Source of the DNA: Mucilaginibacter agri
Lineage (GTDB): Bacteria; Bacteroidota; Bacteroidia; Sphingobacteriales; Sphingobacteriaceae
Reading direction: 5' to 3'
Assembly: GCF_009928685.1 (NCBI RefSeq)
Contig: NZ_WWEO01000030.1
Coordinates: 1-38,039, forward strand
DNA length: 38,039 nt
Shown here in pieces: positions 1-8,138 of the stretch. The translations under genes were made by a program, and so were the position numbers. The notes beneath the pieces were generated by a model. It ran no database searches. It was not told the origin of the DNA and saw only the letters and a program-made list of their open reading frames with translations. Each line of letters opens with the position of its first letter. The first letter of the stretch is position 1.

Positions 1-6
1 CTTTTA

Positions 7-29
7 GCGGAATGGACGGGACTCGAACC
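7..29. repeat. Left attachment-site repeat (tRNA-Asp 3' end copy)
   Basis: These 23 bases are identical to 37953-37975, which cover the discriminator, acceptor 3' strand and T-arm of the tRNA-Asp gene. The match stops after position 29, where the sequence turns AT-rich and no tRNA body follows. It is therefore a 3'-end duplication left by integration (attL/attR core), not a tRNA gene. Confidence 0.9.
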
Positions 30-80
30 TTAGTCAAAAAGTTTATCGAATTCCAGTCTTATATGCATTTTAAATAGGGG

Positions 81-96
81 ACGTCATGAATGACGC
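81..96. promoter_or_regulatory. Left-end inverted repeat, candidate recombinase arm site
   Basis: CGTCAT, a 2-base spacer and ATGACG form a perfect inverted repeat at 82-95. Nearly the same palindrome, with 7-bp arms, occurs at 37833-37848 near the other end, with an extra half site at 37811-37816. Matching palindromes at both termini suggest binding sites for the integrase, its excisionase or a directionality factor. The rest of 30-270 shows no gene. Confidence 0.5.
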
Positions 97-270
97 GTTA
101 TTTATTTTATGTTCTGCAATACACTATTTCAAGAATGTTAGCCCTATTATCACTTGTTAAATAATTGATGATCAGCTACATTTCTGTTAATTCAAAAATA
201 CAGAATAATTATAAAAGCGACAAATATTTTATGGTTTTTGGCGAATTGGGGATTGTTATTTTGAAACTAT

Positions 271-1044
271 CTAATCAAAAACTAGCACTCTACCAGCATC
301 AAATTTCTCATGTTCATTGTAGTGAACGTAACCAAGCTGGTTGGTGAGCAGCTTAGTTATCCCCACTTTGAATTCTGGCGTTGCTGCGTGGTTATGACCG
401 TAAATCCAGTAGTCGGCACCGGATGAATCAATTAACCAATCCAAATCGGTTGCAAAGGCCTCATTCAAAATATTTCCCAACCACTGACGAGGGTAGTGCT
501 GAAACGTTGGCACGTGATGCGTTACAACAATTGTTTTTCCGATTCCTGGTTCCAATTGCTCACGCTTGAATGCCTTGTCGAGAAACACCACTGAATCGTT
601 ATGCATCCTGTTGTAGTGGTGAACAGATAAGGGGTTGCCTGCCACCCGGATAAGCCGAAAGTCCGACAGTCCGCGTTCGACAGCCCGCTCATTCCGAAGG
701 GACAACTGAGACCATAAGGTCGTAAAATGGAAGGTCAAACCGGATAAGTTGACAGTTTGATTGTTGAGCAAACTGATGTTTGGTCGGACTTTTTCATGAA
801 ACGCTCCTGAATGGTTTGCGATATCAAAATGATAATATTCATGATTGCCTGGTATCCAATAGACCTGTTCAAAGCCGTCAGACAGGCGGTCAAGAAATTC
901 GGCGTGCTGGTTTAGTTGCGCAAGAGGCATGATATCCCCTGAGAGAACCAGTACATCCCCGGCAGGCACCAGCGGTTTCTTTTGCAGGTAGCTTTTGTTT
1001 CCTGCAAATTCCAAATGCAGATCTGACGCGAATTGTATTTTCAT
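271..1044 (-). CDS. Calcineurin-like metallophosphoesterase
   Basis: This 257-aa protein starts with a typical binuclear-metal phosphoesterase motif: SDLHLEF with D8 and H10. GD follows at 36-37, GNHE at 66-69, HH at 176-177 and GHNH at 216-219. These are all the metal-ligand blocks of the calcineurin-like superfamily in the right order. There is no signal peptide or membrane segment, so a cytoplasmic hydrolase is expected. The substrate (phosphodiester, nucleotide or nucleic acid) cannot be told from sequence. It is the last gene of a closely spaced minus-strand operon, 23 bases behind a tyrosine recombinase, and is the leftmost cargo gene of the element. The fold call is firm; the role is unknown. 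Confidence 0.88.
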   Translation of the reverse strand: MKIQFASDLHLEFAGNKSYLQKKPLVPAGDVLVLSGDIMPLAQLNQHAEFLDRLSDGFEQVYWIPGNHEYYHFDIANHSGAFHEKVRPNISLLNNQTVNLSGLTFHFTTLWSQLSLRNERAVERGLSDFRLIRVAGNPLSVHHYNRMHNDSVVFLDKAFKREQLEPGIGKTIVVTHHVPTFQHYPRQWLGNILNEAFATDLDWLIDSSGADYWIYGHNHAATPEFKVGITKLLTNQLGYVHYNEHEKFDAGRVLVFD

Positions 1045-1067
1045 GCTATCTAGTTTACCAGAATTTG

Positions 1068-2294
1068 TTAGTTATTGTTTGTCAGTTCCAATTGCTGCCC
1101 TTCGTACTTTTTCTTTAGGGGTTTCATATCGATACTTACTTTGGTATCTGTTACACGGGCGTAGAGCTGGGTGGAACGGATATTTTTATGGCCCAGCATT
1201 TGCCCTACCGTTTCTATAGGTACGCCATTGGTCAGGGTAACGGTGGTTGCGAATGTATGTCGCGCGCAATGGAAAGTCAGCCACTTGGTCCATCCCATGA
1301 CTTTCATAATTTCTTTTAACCCGGCATTTGCCTTTTGGTTACTGAGTTGGGGCAATACAAAATCCTCATCCAAAAACCGGGGATACGACTTATAATGGTC
1401 GATCAACCGGATGGCAGGGCTGATTAAGGGTACCCTTACGCGATTATTGTTTTTGACTCGATGGGTTTGCAACCATAAGCCGCCATCGTCGCCCTTTAAA
1501 ATGTCGGTGCTTCGGAGTTTTACAGCGTCTGCGTAGGAGAGGCCTGTATAACAGCTGAAAAGAAAAAGATCCCTGACCACGCGCAGCCGCTTACTGCTGA
1601 ATTTTTTTATGGCTAGCGCGCCCAGCTCTTCCGTTGTCAGGAACTCCCGATTGACCTCCTCTGTTTTGGCGCGGTAGGCAAGATAAGGGTCGCGCCTGAT
1701 CCAGCCAATCTCGTAGGCGATTTTCATGACCGTTCTCAATTTTTTCTGCATTTGTATTGCGGTGTTATTTTTAACCCCATAGTCAGCTTTCAGATAAAAA
1801 TCATAGTCTTTGATAAACTGGTAGTCGATTTTGTCCAGCCGGATATCGTCCAGCTGAAATTTTAAAAGGATGAACTTTTTCAGGGCTTTCAAAGCGGTAT
1901 TGTACTTAACGAGGGTGCCCTGCGTGTAACTCTTACCCACCAAACCGGCGATCTGGTTGGCATGATACCCCCAGGCCTGTGACAACATTTTGGGAGGGTC
2001 CAATTCTTCACCCTGCATCAGTTTTCGTACGTGTAAAGGGGTAAAACCTTTGCCGGCAAGGTAAAGATCCTGCCGGCAGGTATGCGCCCTGGCATACAGG
2101 GTGTCAAGCCAACAGTTGATATCCCTGGCCGCCTCTTTATTGCCTTTTACCCGATGGGTCGTCCTGTCCCAGTCATCAAAGTTGCATTTCCGGCCCGTTG
2201 TCCATTCGTAGCGTTTTCCGTCGAGCGTTATGCGGATATAGATCGGCACAAAACGATCCTGTTCCTTAAACCTTCTTTTGGGATAGAAAAGCAC
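1068..2294 (-). CDS. Tyrosine recombinase (Bacteroidota conjugative-transposon type)
   Basis: This 408-aa protein has the N-terminal beta-rich arm-binding domain of Bacteroidota integrases (VPIYIRITLDGKRYEW, about 17-31), a core-binding SAM-like domain (about 105-215) and a C-terminal catalytic domain. Catalytic residues visible are K281, H342-x-x-R345, H369 and nucleophile Y378. The first catalytic arginine is replaced by serine in TGLSYADAVKL (S253), as known for IntDOT-type enzymes. The predicted start is GTG at 2294, as no ATG lies in frame between it and the upstream stop. It is 26 bases downstream of the excisionase-like gene, suggesting coupled translation. Its C-terminal motif resembles that of the integrase at 36482-37729, so the two are related but not identical. 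Confidence 0.92.
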   Translation of the reverse strand: MLFYPKRRFKEQDRFVPIYIRITLDGKRYEWTTGRKCNFDDWDRTTHRVKGNKEAARDINCWLDTLYARAHTCRQDLYLAGKGFTPLHVRKLMQGEELDPPKMLSQAWGYHANQIAGLVGKSYTQGTLVKYNTALKALKKFILLKFQLDDIRLDKIDYQFIKDYDFYLKADYGVKNNTAIQMQKKLRTVMKIAYEIGWIRRDPYLAYRAKTEEVNREFLTTEELGALAIKKFSSKRLRVVRDLFLFSCYTGLSYADAVKLRSTDILKGDDGGLWLQTHRVKNNNRVRVPLISPAIRLIDHYKSYPRFLDEDFVLPQLSNQKANAGLKEIMKVMGWTKWLTFHCARHTFATTVTLTNGVPIETVGQMLGHKNIRSTQLYARVTDTKVSIDMKPLKKKYEGQQLELTNNN

Positions 2295-2320
2295 GTTGAA
2301 GATCTGTTTTTCTTCAAGCG

Positions 2321-2608
2321 TTACCCCTTTCGGTTCGGGCTTTTTTTTTCAGGGTTACTCAGCATTTTTTGAATATCATCTGCCGCGTAGAAAAAGATCC
2401 CGCCGACCTTTTTAAATTTTAAGGCGCCGGAGATCCGAAAATTCATCAGCGTCCCATGTGAAACGCCAAGCATGTCCCGGACATCTTTGCTGCGCAGCCA
2501 TTTTTGCTGAACCAATCGGCCACCCTCCACCATTGGCTTCAGCAATTCGAAGAGTTCGGTCTTAAAGCGTTCCAGGTCTTTTTTGGTTAGAAGTTCATCA
2601 GGTGTCAT
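2321..2608 (-). CDS. Excisionase-like helix-turn-helix protein
   Basis: This is a 95-aa protein of the helix-turn-helix/excisionase-like family common in Bacteroidota mobile elements. The first half is helical (about 5-35). Then comes a MerR/Xis-like winged-helix segment reading WLRSKDVRDMLGVSHGTLMN (about 38-57), followed by the wing GALKFKKVGGIFFYAADDIQ. It is clearly a paralogue of the 88-aa protein at 14593-14859 (WLKSNEVRKLLKISPGTLQN). Its position directly upstream of a tyrosine recombinase fits a directionality factor or regulator of that recombinase, but this is inferred. Confidence 0.82.
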   Translation of the reverse strand: MTPDELLTKKDLERFKTELFELLKPMVEGGRLVQQKWLRSKDVRDMLGVSHGTLMNFRISGALKFKKVGGIFFYAADDIQKMLSNPEKKSPNRKG

Positions 2609-2634
2609 GAATTGAAAAATATTTTAAAGGTTTT

Positions 2635-3687
2635 TTATAGTGTATTTTTATCAACGCCCGCCATCCATTCGTCTTCCGCGTTTATGTTGGGGTCTAGCCA
2701 GTTCACTTTATGGTTTGCCCAGCTGAGCCATTCCCCATTCGGGTCGGGAATGGCCCGCAGGTATTCCCTTAACAGTTCGGCCTGCTTCCAGCGTTTTGCC
2801 GTGTTCAGCATCTCTTTAAACCTGCCAAGTTCTTCACGTTGCCTGGCTTGTCGTTCAGCGATTGCTTTTCGCTCCCTTTCCCATTGTTCATGAAATACGC
2901 GTGCCCGTTCGAGATCTGCCTCTGCCAGTTTAGCTACAACCTCCAGCTTCGCCAATATTTTAGGGAGCTGATCTTCCAGCACCTGTGATTTCAGGTCTTG
3001 CCAGTCGCCCCGGTAACTGCCGTCGAGTCGGAAAACCAGTTTACCGTTCGGCCGCCATTCGAAATCTTTATACGGCTTCGAAATTTTTGCCTTTGACGTC
3101 AGTTCCCTGAATTTGACCTTTAACCTGATATCGCGAATGACTACATAATTGCCTTTTATGTCCGTTGCGTAGTAATGGCCGCGTGCGCGTAGACACTTGA
3201 TCAGTGTATCCATAAACCGCAAGGCACGTCCGATACTGGCGGGTGCGACACGAATGTCTAATTGGTTGCGATCTGTGATGGCCATCCCGGGATAAGCGAC
3301 GTCCTTCAGGGCATAAAGACTCTCCCTCGCTGCGACGATCAAAGGATCTGGATTAGTCAAGCGGTCAGGGACTTTAAAAGGCAATCGCTCAGCGGCGATA
3401 TTTTTCGCCAGTTTATGTTTCTCGGACGCTTTACTGACCGGTTCGCCGGGTGCACGTTCCTCCAGTTTAAGAAATGCCGTGCCTTTCCATGTGGCGGGCA
3501 GTTTGGGTTTGAGAATCTTCTTTCCTGAACGTACTTTCATCCAATGGGCAACGGCAGGTATCGGAATGTTTAAACGGATGCAAGCTTTCCGGAATCCAAC
3601 ATCGGATATTTTATAGGTCTTTGCGATCTCGGTCATGGGTTGTTCCCATACCAGCCTGTAGATCTCTTCGCGGGTCAACTTTACCAT
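2635..3687 (-). CDS. Putative DNA-binding protein paired with recombinase
   Basis: This 350-aa protein has no enzymatic motif I recognise. Its N-terminus (MVKLTREEIYRLVWEQPMTE, then AKTYKISDVGFRKACIRLNI) is a helix-turn-helix-like segment seen at the start of many uncharacterised bacterial proteins. The middle (about 150-245) is mixed alpha/beta. A charged helix rich in E, R, A and Q at about 255-300 is likely coiled coil. The start overlaps the end of the upstream recombinase by 7 bases, so the two are probably translated together. A role as recombinase partner or regulator is inferred from that coupling only. Confidence 0.6.
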   Translation of the reverse strand: MVKLTREEIYRLVWEQPMTEIAKTYKISDVGFRKACIRLNIPIPAVAHWMKVRSGKKILKPKLPATWKGTAFLKLEERAPGEPVSKASEKHKLAKNIAAERLPFKVPDRLTNPDPLIVAARESLYALKDVAYPGMAITDRNQLDIRVAPASIGRALRFMDTLIKCLRARGHYYATDIKGNYVVIRDIRLKVKFRELTSKAKISKPYKDFEWRPNGKLVFRLDGSYRGDWQDLKSQVLEDQLPKILAKLEVVAKLAEADLERARVFHEQWERERKAIAERQARQREELGRFKEMLNTAKRWKQAELLREYLRAIPDPNGEWLSWANHKVNWLDPNINAEDEWMAGVDKNTL

Positions 3688-4571
3688 AACTTCGGCGCAG
3701 CTGCTTCCAGTTCTTCCGAGTTAAACTCGCCGAGACTCCTCAGGTATTTGAGGGTGACAACGACCGAGCTATGCCCCATCATTTTTTGTACCATGTAAAC
3801 GTCCTTGGTCCTTCGAAAGATGTCGATTGCTGCGGTATGGCGAAAGGAATAAAGCGTTTGCTTAGGATAGATCACGCCATGGCTCAATAACTTTATTCGT
3901 TCCCGGTTCCACTGCTTGGTGAAATAGGAGTTGTTAAATGGCCTGAGTTTCCCGCTAAAAATATTGTCATCCCTTTTGATTTCGTCCAGGACAGGATCCA
4001 GTTCCTGCCTTACATAATCGGGGACGTAAACAACTCGCACCCGACCGCCCTTGTTTTCGTTCCCCGCCAGATGGATTTCCGTGTTGTTCGCTTTAAAGTG
4101 TTTCTTGGTTAATAGCCTGATCTCTTCATGCGAGCGTAATAGACAGCCATAGGTGATCAAGCAACATCTGTAAAGATTGGTATGACTGCCTTTGAGGTAC
4201 TCTAGTACTGGTTTTAGCTGTTCCTTTTCGTAGGCTAAATTCAGGGTCGCTTTTATCCTCCTCGACTCGGTTCTTTTGACCGATTGCAGGTTGACATCGA
4301 TTGACTTACATGCGGTATTGAACAAGACATTCAGATCCCGCCGTTTATTCATGTAGTGTGTGGCCGAAGAATTGTAGCGTTTCAAAAACTCTTCGATTTG
4401 CGAAGTTTTTAGTTTTTTAAGCGGTGTCGAATAAGCTTCGGAACCTAAGAATTCCATGAAATGATTGTAGACCTGTCGCAGGTTGTCTTTGTACTTCTTG
4501 CTTATACTTGATTCAAACTTTTTATTTAATGCCTGTTCGAAAAGCACTCCCACAGATTTATTATTCTTCAT
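3681..4571 (-). CDS. Tyrosine recombinase (short form)
   Basis: This 296-aa protein has a core-binding domain at about 10-100 and a catalytic domain from about 110. Catalytic residues visible are R146 (CLLRSHEEIRLL), K174, R244-H245 (YSFRHT), H267 (MMGH) and nucleophile Y276. The first histidine of the HxxR box is tyrosine (Y241), a substitution seen in other Bacteroidota recombinases. It lacks the arm-binding N-terminal domain, so it resembles XerC/D-sized enzymes. It heads a five-gene minus-strand operon: this gene, the 350-aa protein, the excisionase-like protein, the larger recombinase and the phosphoesterase. A recombinase controlling another recombinase's operon is unusual. Confidence 0.87.
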   Translation of the reverse strand: MKNNKSVGVLFEQALNKKFESSISKKYKDNLRQVYNHFMEFLGSEAYSTPLKKLKTSQIEEFLKRYNSSATHYMNKRRDLNVLFNTACKSIDVNLQSVKRTESRRIKATLNLAYEKEQLKPVLEYLKGSHTNLYRCCLITYGCLLRSHEEIRLLTKKHFKANNTEIHLAGNENKGGRVRVVYVPDYVRQELDPVLDEIKRDDNIFSGKLRPFNNSYFTKQWNRERIKLLSHGVIYPKQTLYSFRHTAAIDIFRRTKDVYMVQKMMGHSSVVVTLKYLRSLGEFNSEELEAAAPKLW

Positions 4572-4729
4572 GTAATTCAGACGTAAAGACTGTCTTATTA
4601 TTGGCTTAATAAATGGCCGGATTCTTTTTGATTTGAGGCAAAAGACCGGGTACCATCACTTGCGCCTCTGATAACCCGATCCTTGTCAGCCTGCCGGTGC
4701 TGTGTCTTTTAATTATTGATATATTTCGA

Positions 4730-6055
4730 TTAACTATTTTCAGGGTCGCTTATGGCCACGAACGAATTATAAGCTTGGGGTTTCTTGCCCTTATAAGGTA
4801 GGTAAAGCACCTCGTAATTGGAACTCAATTCGGCGATGAAACGGTTATGCAGATCATTCAAATCTGCTCTCATAATGGTCATCTTGTTGCTGAAACGATA
4901 GACCCAATTAAGCACTTCTTCATCCCGGAGTGAATCGACCAGGTAATAGTTTCCCTCTCGCCAATTAAAAACAAACAAGGGCATTTTCCACAGATCCTCT
5001 GAGCTGTCAGTTTCACTGACTTTGATCATCTTCTCCAGCGTGAAGTAGTCGCACCTATCTTTTAAAATAAAACCAATCGAAAACGATTTTGCATAAATTC
5101 TGCAATCCTTCATGTCGAACTTTCTTGGTTTGTCATTCCATGTGCCATAATTAATACAGCTTTTCAGAAAACGTTCTTGTGATAATAAAGGCAATGCTCG
5201 CTGCCAAAGCTTGAAAAGATTAGGCAATGCCTTGACCCACTCTTCAGAAGGATTGTTGCTATACGGTTGTTTGCCTGTCTTCTTTGTTAGCCGGAACATT
5301 TCATAGCAGAATTCACAAAGCATCAGCTGTTCTGTGGTCATCTCCCCATTATAGGTATAAGGCCTGTCACTCCTTAGATAATAATCATAGTAGGCGATAT
5401 CAGTACCGCTTTTATTAGTCGTAGCTGTAAACGGAATCAGGATTGGTAACTTTGCGATACTTCCCCCGCTGAAATAAAGCAATGCAAAACCTAGAACATT
5501 TCGATTACTGTCGGTTTTAGGCTTTATAGGATATGTTTTTAGGTTCAGTTTATCCGCACCCTCAAATCCTAACCCACTCTTATAAAGGTTCCCAAAAACC
5601 TGTTTCGGTTTAATCTTGATGTTACCACTGTTAATTTGAACGTCTAAAAAACGGTGTTTGCCCTTGATCTCCGATTGCAGACCAGCCCAGTAATAATCCT
5701 TCAGACTCGTGTTTTTATAGTGCATCAGGTCCATAATGCTGTAGTAAGCATGAGCGCAAAGATGCTCACCGGGCATCCCGCATTCACAGGCTACTTCTAG
5801 TGCATTTCGCCCCACGTGGATAAATAGTTTCCGGCGCTCATCGACGGGCAATTGAACGGTAACTGTGAACAGATCGTCATGGTAACTCAGGCAAGTGGTC
5901 TGTGTTCTGAGTGAATGCCGTTTATTAGGTAAGGTATGTCCAAAATGTTCATACATGGTTTCTTTGTACAACATCATGTCTGGATTGCCGTAAGGGATCG
6001 TGTAAAAAAAGAGATCGGCAGGAAGGACTGTTTCAGGATTTGCATTTCTTTTCAT
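4730..6055 (-). CDS. SWIM zinc-finger protein
   Basis: This 441-aa protein has a SWIM zinc-finger signature, C90-x-C92 ... C100-x-H102 (ACECGMPGEHLCAH), in the CxCxnCxH form. SWIM domains bind nucleic acid or protein and occur in SWI/SNF ATPases and MuDR transposases. No ATPase or transposase motifs follow here. The remaining 330 residues are mixed alpha/beta with many aromatic residues and are not recognised. The start overlaps the stop of the upstream NTase-HEPN gene by 4 bases, so the pair is one operon and probably one functional unit. There is no signal peptide. Function unknown; a nucleic-acid-sensing or adaptor role is a guess. Confidence 0.72.
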   Translation of the reverse strand: MKRNANPETVLPADLFFYTIPYGNPDMMLYKETMYEHFGHTLPNKRHSLRTQTTCLSYHDDLFTVTVQLPVDERRKLFIHVGRNALEVACECGMPGEHLCAHAYYSIMDLMHYKNTSLKDYYWAGLQSEIKGKHRFLDVQINSGNIKIKPKQVFGNLYKSGLGFEGADKLNLKTYPIKPKTDSNRNVLGFALLYFSGGSIAKLPILIPFTATTNKSGTDIAYYDYYLRSDRPYTYNGEMTTEQLMLCEFCYEMFRLTKKTGKQPYSNNPSEEWVKALPNLFKLWQRALPLLSQERFLKSCINYGTWNDKPRKFDMKDCRIYAKSFSIGFILKDRCDYFTLEKMIKVSETDSSEDLWKMPLFVFNWREGNYYLVDSLRDEEVLNWVYRFSNKMTIMRADLNDLHNRFIAELSSNYEVLYLPYKGKKPQAYNSFVAISDPENS

Positions 6056-7554
6056 AGCGGGTTAACTAGGTTTTTGACATGAAGGTGGTAGCATGCTTCA
6101 GCTGTGTTGATCAACAACTGAACCTGGTCGGAAACCTGTTTGATCTGAACCTCGTCCGGATCAAATTGATTGGAATAACGCGATTGGGAATAAGCGACCT
6201 GTAATAGGGAAAAGAGCTGCGCCCCTTCCGGATTATCCAGATCAAAGCAATTTCTTAGTTCATCGGTGAACAATAACGTTATTCTTAACAGGCGGGAAAG
6301 GTTATGCATATGCACCCTGTAGCCTAAGATCGCTTGTATTGTACCCTTGAGGATATTTTCCACTGACTGGTGCAGCAAGTAAGCGGCAAGCAAGTTGTTT
6401 CCTTTCTCCCGGTAGATTTGTGAAGCCACGAAGAGCTGTTTGCCCTGTTCACCCCAGCGTCCCCATTGAAAAGTTGCTCTTGCAATAATTACCTCATTTA
6501 GCAATTCCGGCGAGGCAGGCATTTCCAATTGCGGAGCTTTATAAATGATTTTTCCTTTTTTTAATACTGCGGAATAAAAGCGGTTCCCTTTTTTAAGAGC
6601 AGACTTTACGTTATTTGTTTTATGCAGTAGGATGTGAACATTCGCGAACTGTTTGCATTGATCTTCTATCGTATGGCATAGCTCTGCTTCGGGTGTTTTC
6701 TCATTGCTATGGACCAAGGCCAGCAGGAAAAATGTAAAAGGGTGACCATGCGTTCCGACGTGGATGATCATTTCAACGTATGGCGTTTTATGGAAGATCA
6801 AATCTCCTAAGGCTTTTAGCCCTAACATCTCCATAGAAGTTGGGCTAGGACTGATCGACCTTATTCCCAGCGCGTGCTTTACCCTCGCTTTTTCTAGCTC
6901 CTTATCATGACTGCTGCCTGGTTCCCCATTTTGGGTTTCCCGCTTATAGATTAGCCAGCATGCTGCATAAAGTTTAAGCATGCTTTCATATACGTGTACA
7001 ATTTCACCGGGCGACAGGCTCTCATCTACGGGTGCGGTATATAATGCCGCATGCAGCCATTCCTGGAGGTAATCCCGGAACTTTTGCGGTTTGATTTCTT
7101 TAAAGATTTTTTTGAGTGCCAGGTGAGGATCGAGTTGTTCGTCAGTGGATAGATCGTCGGGAAAGTAGTTCCAGGTATCTTTTTCTTTTGACAGCTGGAC
7201 GTCGTCCAGTTGCCTATAATTACTATTACCGTCTAAAAAACTTAATAACATTAAATAAGCTGCATCCAGCACCTTAAGGTTAAATTCCCAGATGAATATC
7301 AGAGTACCGGGACCATGTGGCTTATCGTTAAAATACCTGTCGCCGATTACACAATCCCGCCACTCTTTTAGATCCCGGTGATGTGATTCCATAGTACCAA
7401 TGCTGAAGAATTCGGTTATTACAATCAAAGGATTTTGAATTTCAAAAAACCTTAATGTTTTAGGGTAATGGTCCCAGGGTGCGTATTTGCCGTCGTACAT
7501 ATCCGTTCTATTGACACCTGCCTGAATTAGCCGGCAGTACAAAGTTCCAGACAC
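6052..7554 (-). CDS. Degenerate nucleotidyltransferase-HEPN domain protein
   Basis: This 500-aa protein starts at GTG 7554. Residues about 1-250 are unrecognised. Residues about 258-340 resemble the MNT-like nucleotidyltransferase segment that precedes HEPN domains in Bacteroidota proteins (FFLLALVHSNEKTPEAELCH, then VHILLHKTNNVKSALKKGNR), but no GS...DxD catalytic motif is visible. Residues about 358-495 form a helical HEPN domain (AAYLLHQSVENILKGTIQAI, GYRVHMHNLSRLLRI) with R413 and H417, closer than the usual R-x4-6-H. MNT-HEPN pairs are a known toxin-antitoxin class; here both parts are fused. The gene overlaps the SWIM gene by 4 bases and diverges from an XRE regulator. Confidence 0.72.
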   Translation of the reverse strand: MSGTLYCRLIQAGVNRTDMYDGKYAPWDHYPKTLRFFEIQNPLIVITEFFSIGTMESHHRDLKEWRDCVIGDRYFNDKPHGPGTLIFIWEFNLKVLDAAYLMLLSFLDGNSNYRQLDDVQLSKEKDTWNYFPDDLSTDEQLDPHLALKKIFKEIKPQKFRDYLQEWLHAALYTAPVDESLSPGEIVHVYESMLKLYAACWLIYKRETQNGEPGSSHDKELEKARVKHALGIRSISPSPTSMEMLGLKALGDLIFHKTPYVEMIIHVGTHGHPFTFFLLALVHSNEKTPEAELCHTIEDQCKQFANVHILLHKTNNVKSALKKGNRFYSAVLKKGKIIYKAPQLEMPASPELLNEVIIARATFQWGRWGEQGKQLFVASQIYREKGNNLLAAYLLHQSVENILKGTIQAILGYRVHMHNLSRLLRITLLFTDELRNCFDLDNPEGAQLFSLLQVAYSQSRYSNQFDPDEVQIKQVSDQVQLLINTAEACYHLHVKNLVNPL

Positions 7555-7662
7555 ATGAATTTCTAAACCAGTTTACAACGTTCTATCGAAGTAAATTTAA
7601 GGCATATTTTATCCTTGTTAATGCGGCAAAAAAGCCCTTTATTAGCATCAAAGGATTTTAAT

Positions 7663-7670
7663 TATCTTTG
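7663..7670 (+). promoter_or_regulatory. Bacteroidota -7 box for the XRE gene
   Basis: TATCTTTG matches the Bacteroidota -7 consensus TAnnTTTG. No clean -33 TTTG is seen upstream. Transcription would begin about 7 bases after the box, around 7677. This excludes the in-frame ATG at 7615 and supports the ATG at 7690 as the true start. Confidence 0.5.
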
Positions 7671-7689
7671 CTTCAACCGACATTTACCC

Positions 7690-8112
7690 ATGAGCACCAC
7701 TACCGAAACTCCAAAGAATATCCACCAAGGCCGCAATGTGAAACGTTTCCGCGAAATGCTCGGATTAAAGCAGGAGGCTTTAGCGGCGGAACTTGGGGAG
7801 GAGTGGAATCAGAAGCGGGTATCGTTATTGGAACAAAAAGCGACTATAGAAGATAGTATAATAGATCAAGTTGCTAAAATATTAGGAGTACCATCGGAAG
7901 CTATAAAGAACTTTAATGAGGAAAGTGCTTTAAATATTATTTCTAATACTTTCAATAGCAACGATACATCGACCCTGAACGCTATAAACTACTATCCAAA
8001 CTTTAATCCCATGGATAAAGTGATTGAGCTTTTCGAAGAAAATAAAAAACTTTATGAACAATTGCTACAAAGCGAGCGTGAGAAAGTAGAATTGCTTAAA
8101 GGTAAACGTTAA
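7690..8112 (+). CDS. XRE-family transcriptional regulator
   Basis: This 140-aa protein starts at ATG 7690, chosen because a -7 box lies between it and the upstream in-frame ATG at 7615. The N-terminal half is a Cro/C1-type helix-turn-helix (NVKRFREMLGLKQEALAAEL ... KRVSLLEQ, about 12-70), followed by a linker and a C-terminal helix rich in E, K and L (PMDKVIELFEENKKLYEQLL) likely used for oligomerisation. This architecture is common in Bacteroidota. It diverges from the NTase-HEPN/SWIM operon across a 135-base intergenic region, so it is the obvious candidate regulator of that operon. It is convergent with a recombinase gene. Confidence 0.87.
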   Translation: MSTTTETPKNIHQGRNVKRFREMLGLKQEALAAELGEEWNQKRVSLLEQKATIEDSIIDQVAKILGVPSEAIKNFNEESALNIISNTFNSNDTSTLNAINYYPNFNPMDKVIELFEENKKLYEQLLQSEREKVELLKGKR

Positions 8113-8138
8113 AGAAACCCTGCATACTCTAACAAATT

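Noticed and set aside
165..347. Plus-strand 60-codon frame near the left end
   Set aside because: It overlaps the end of the metallophosphoesterase on the other strand and has no motif or promoter.
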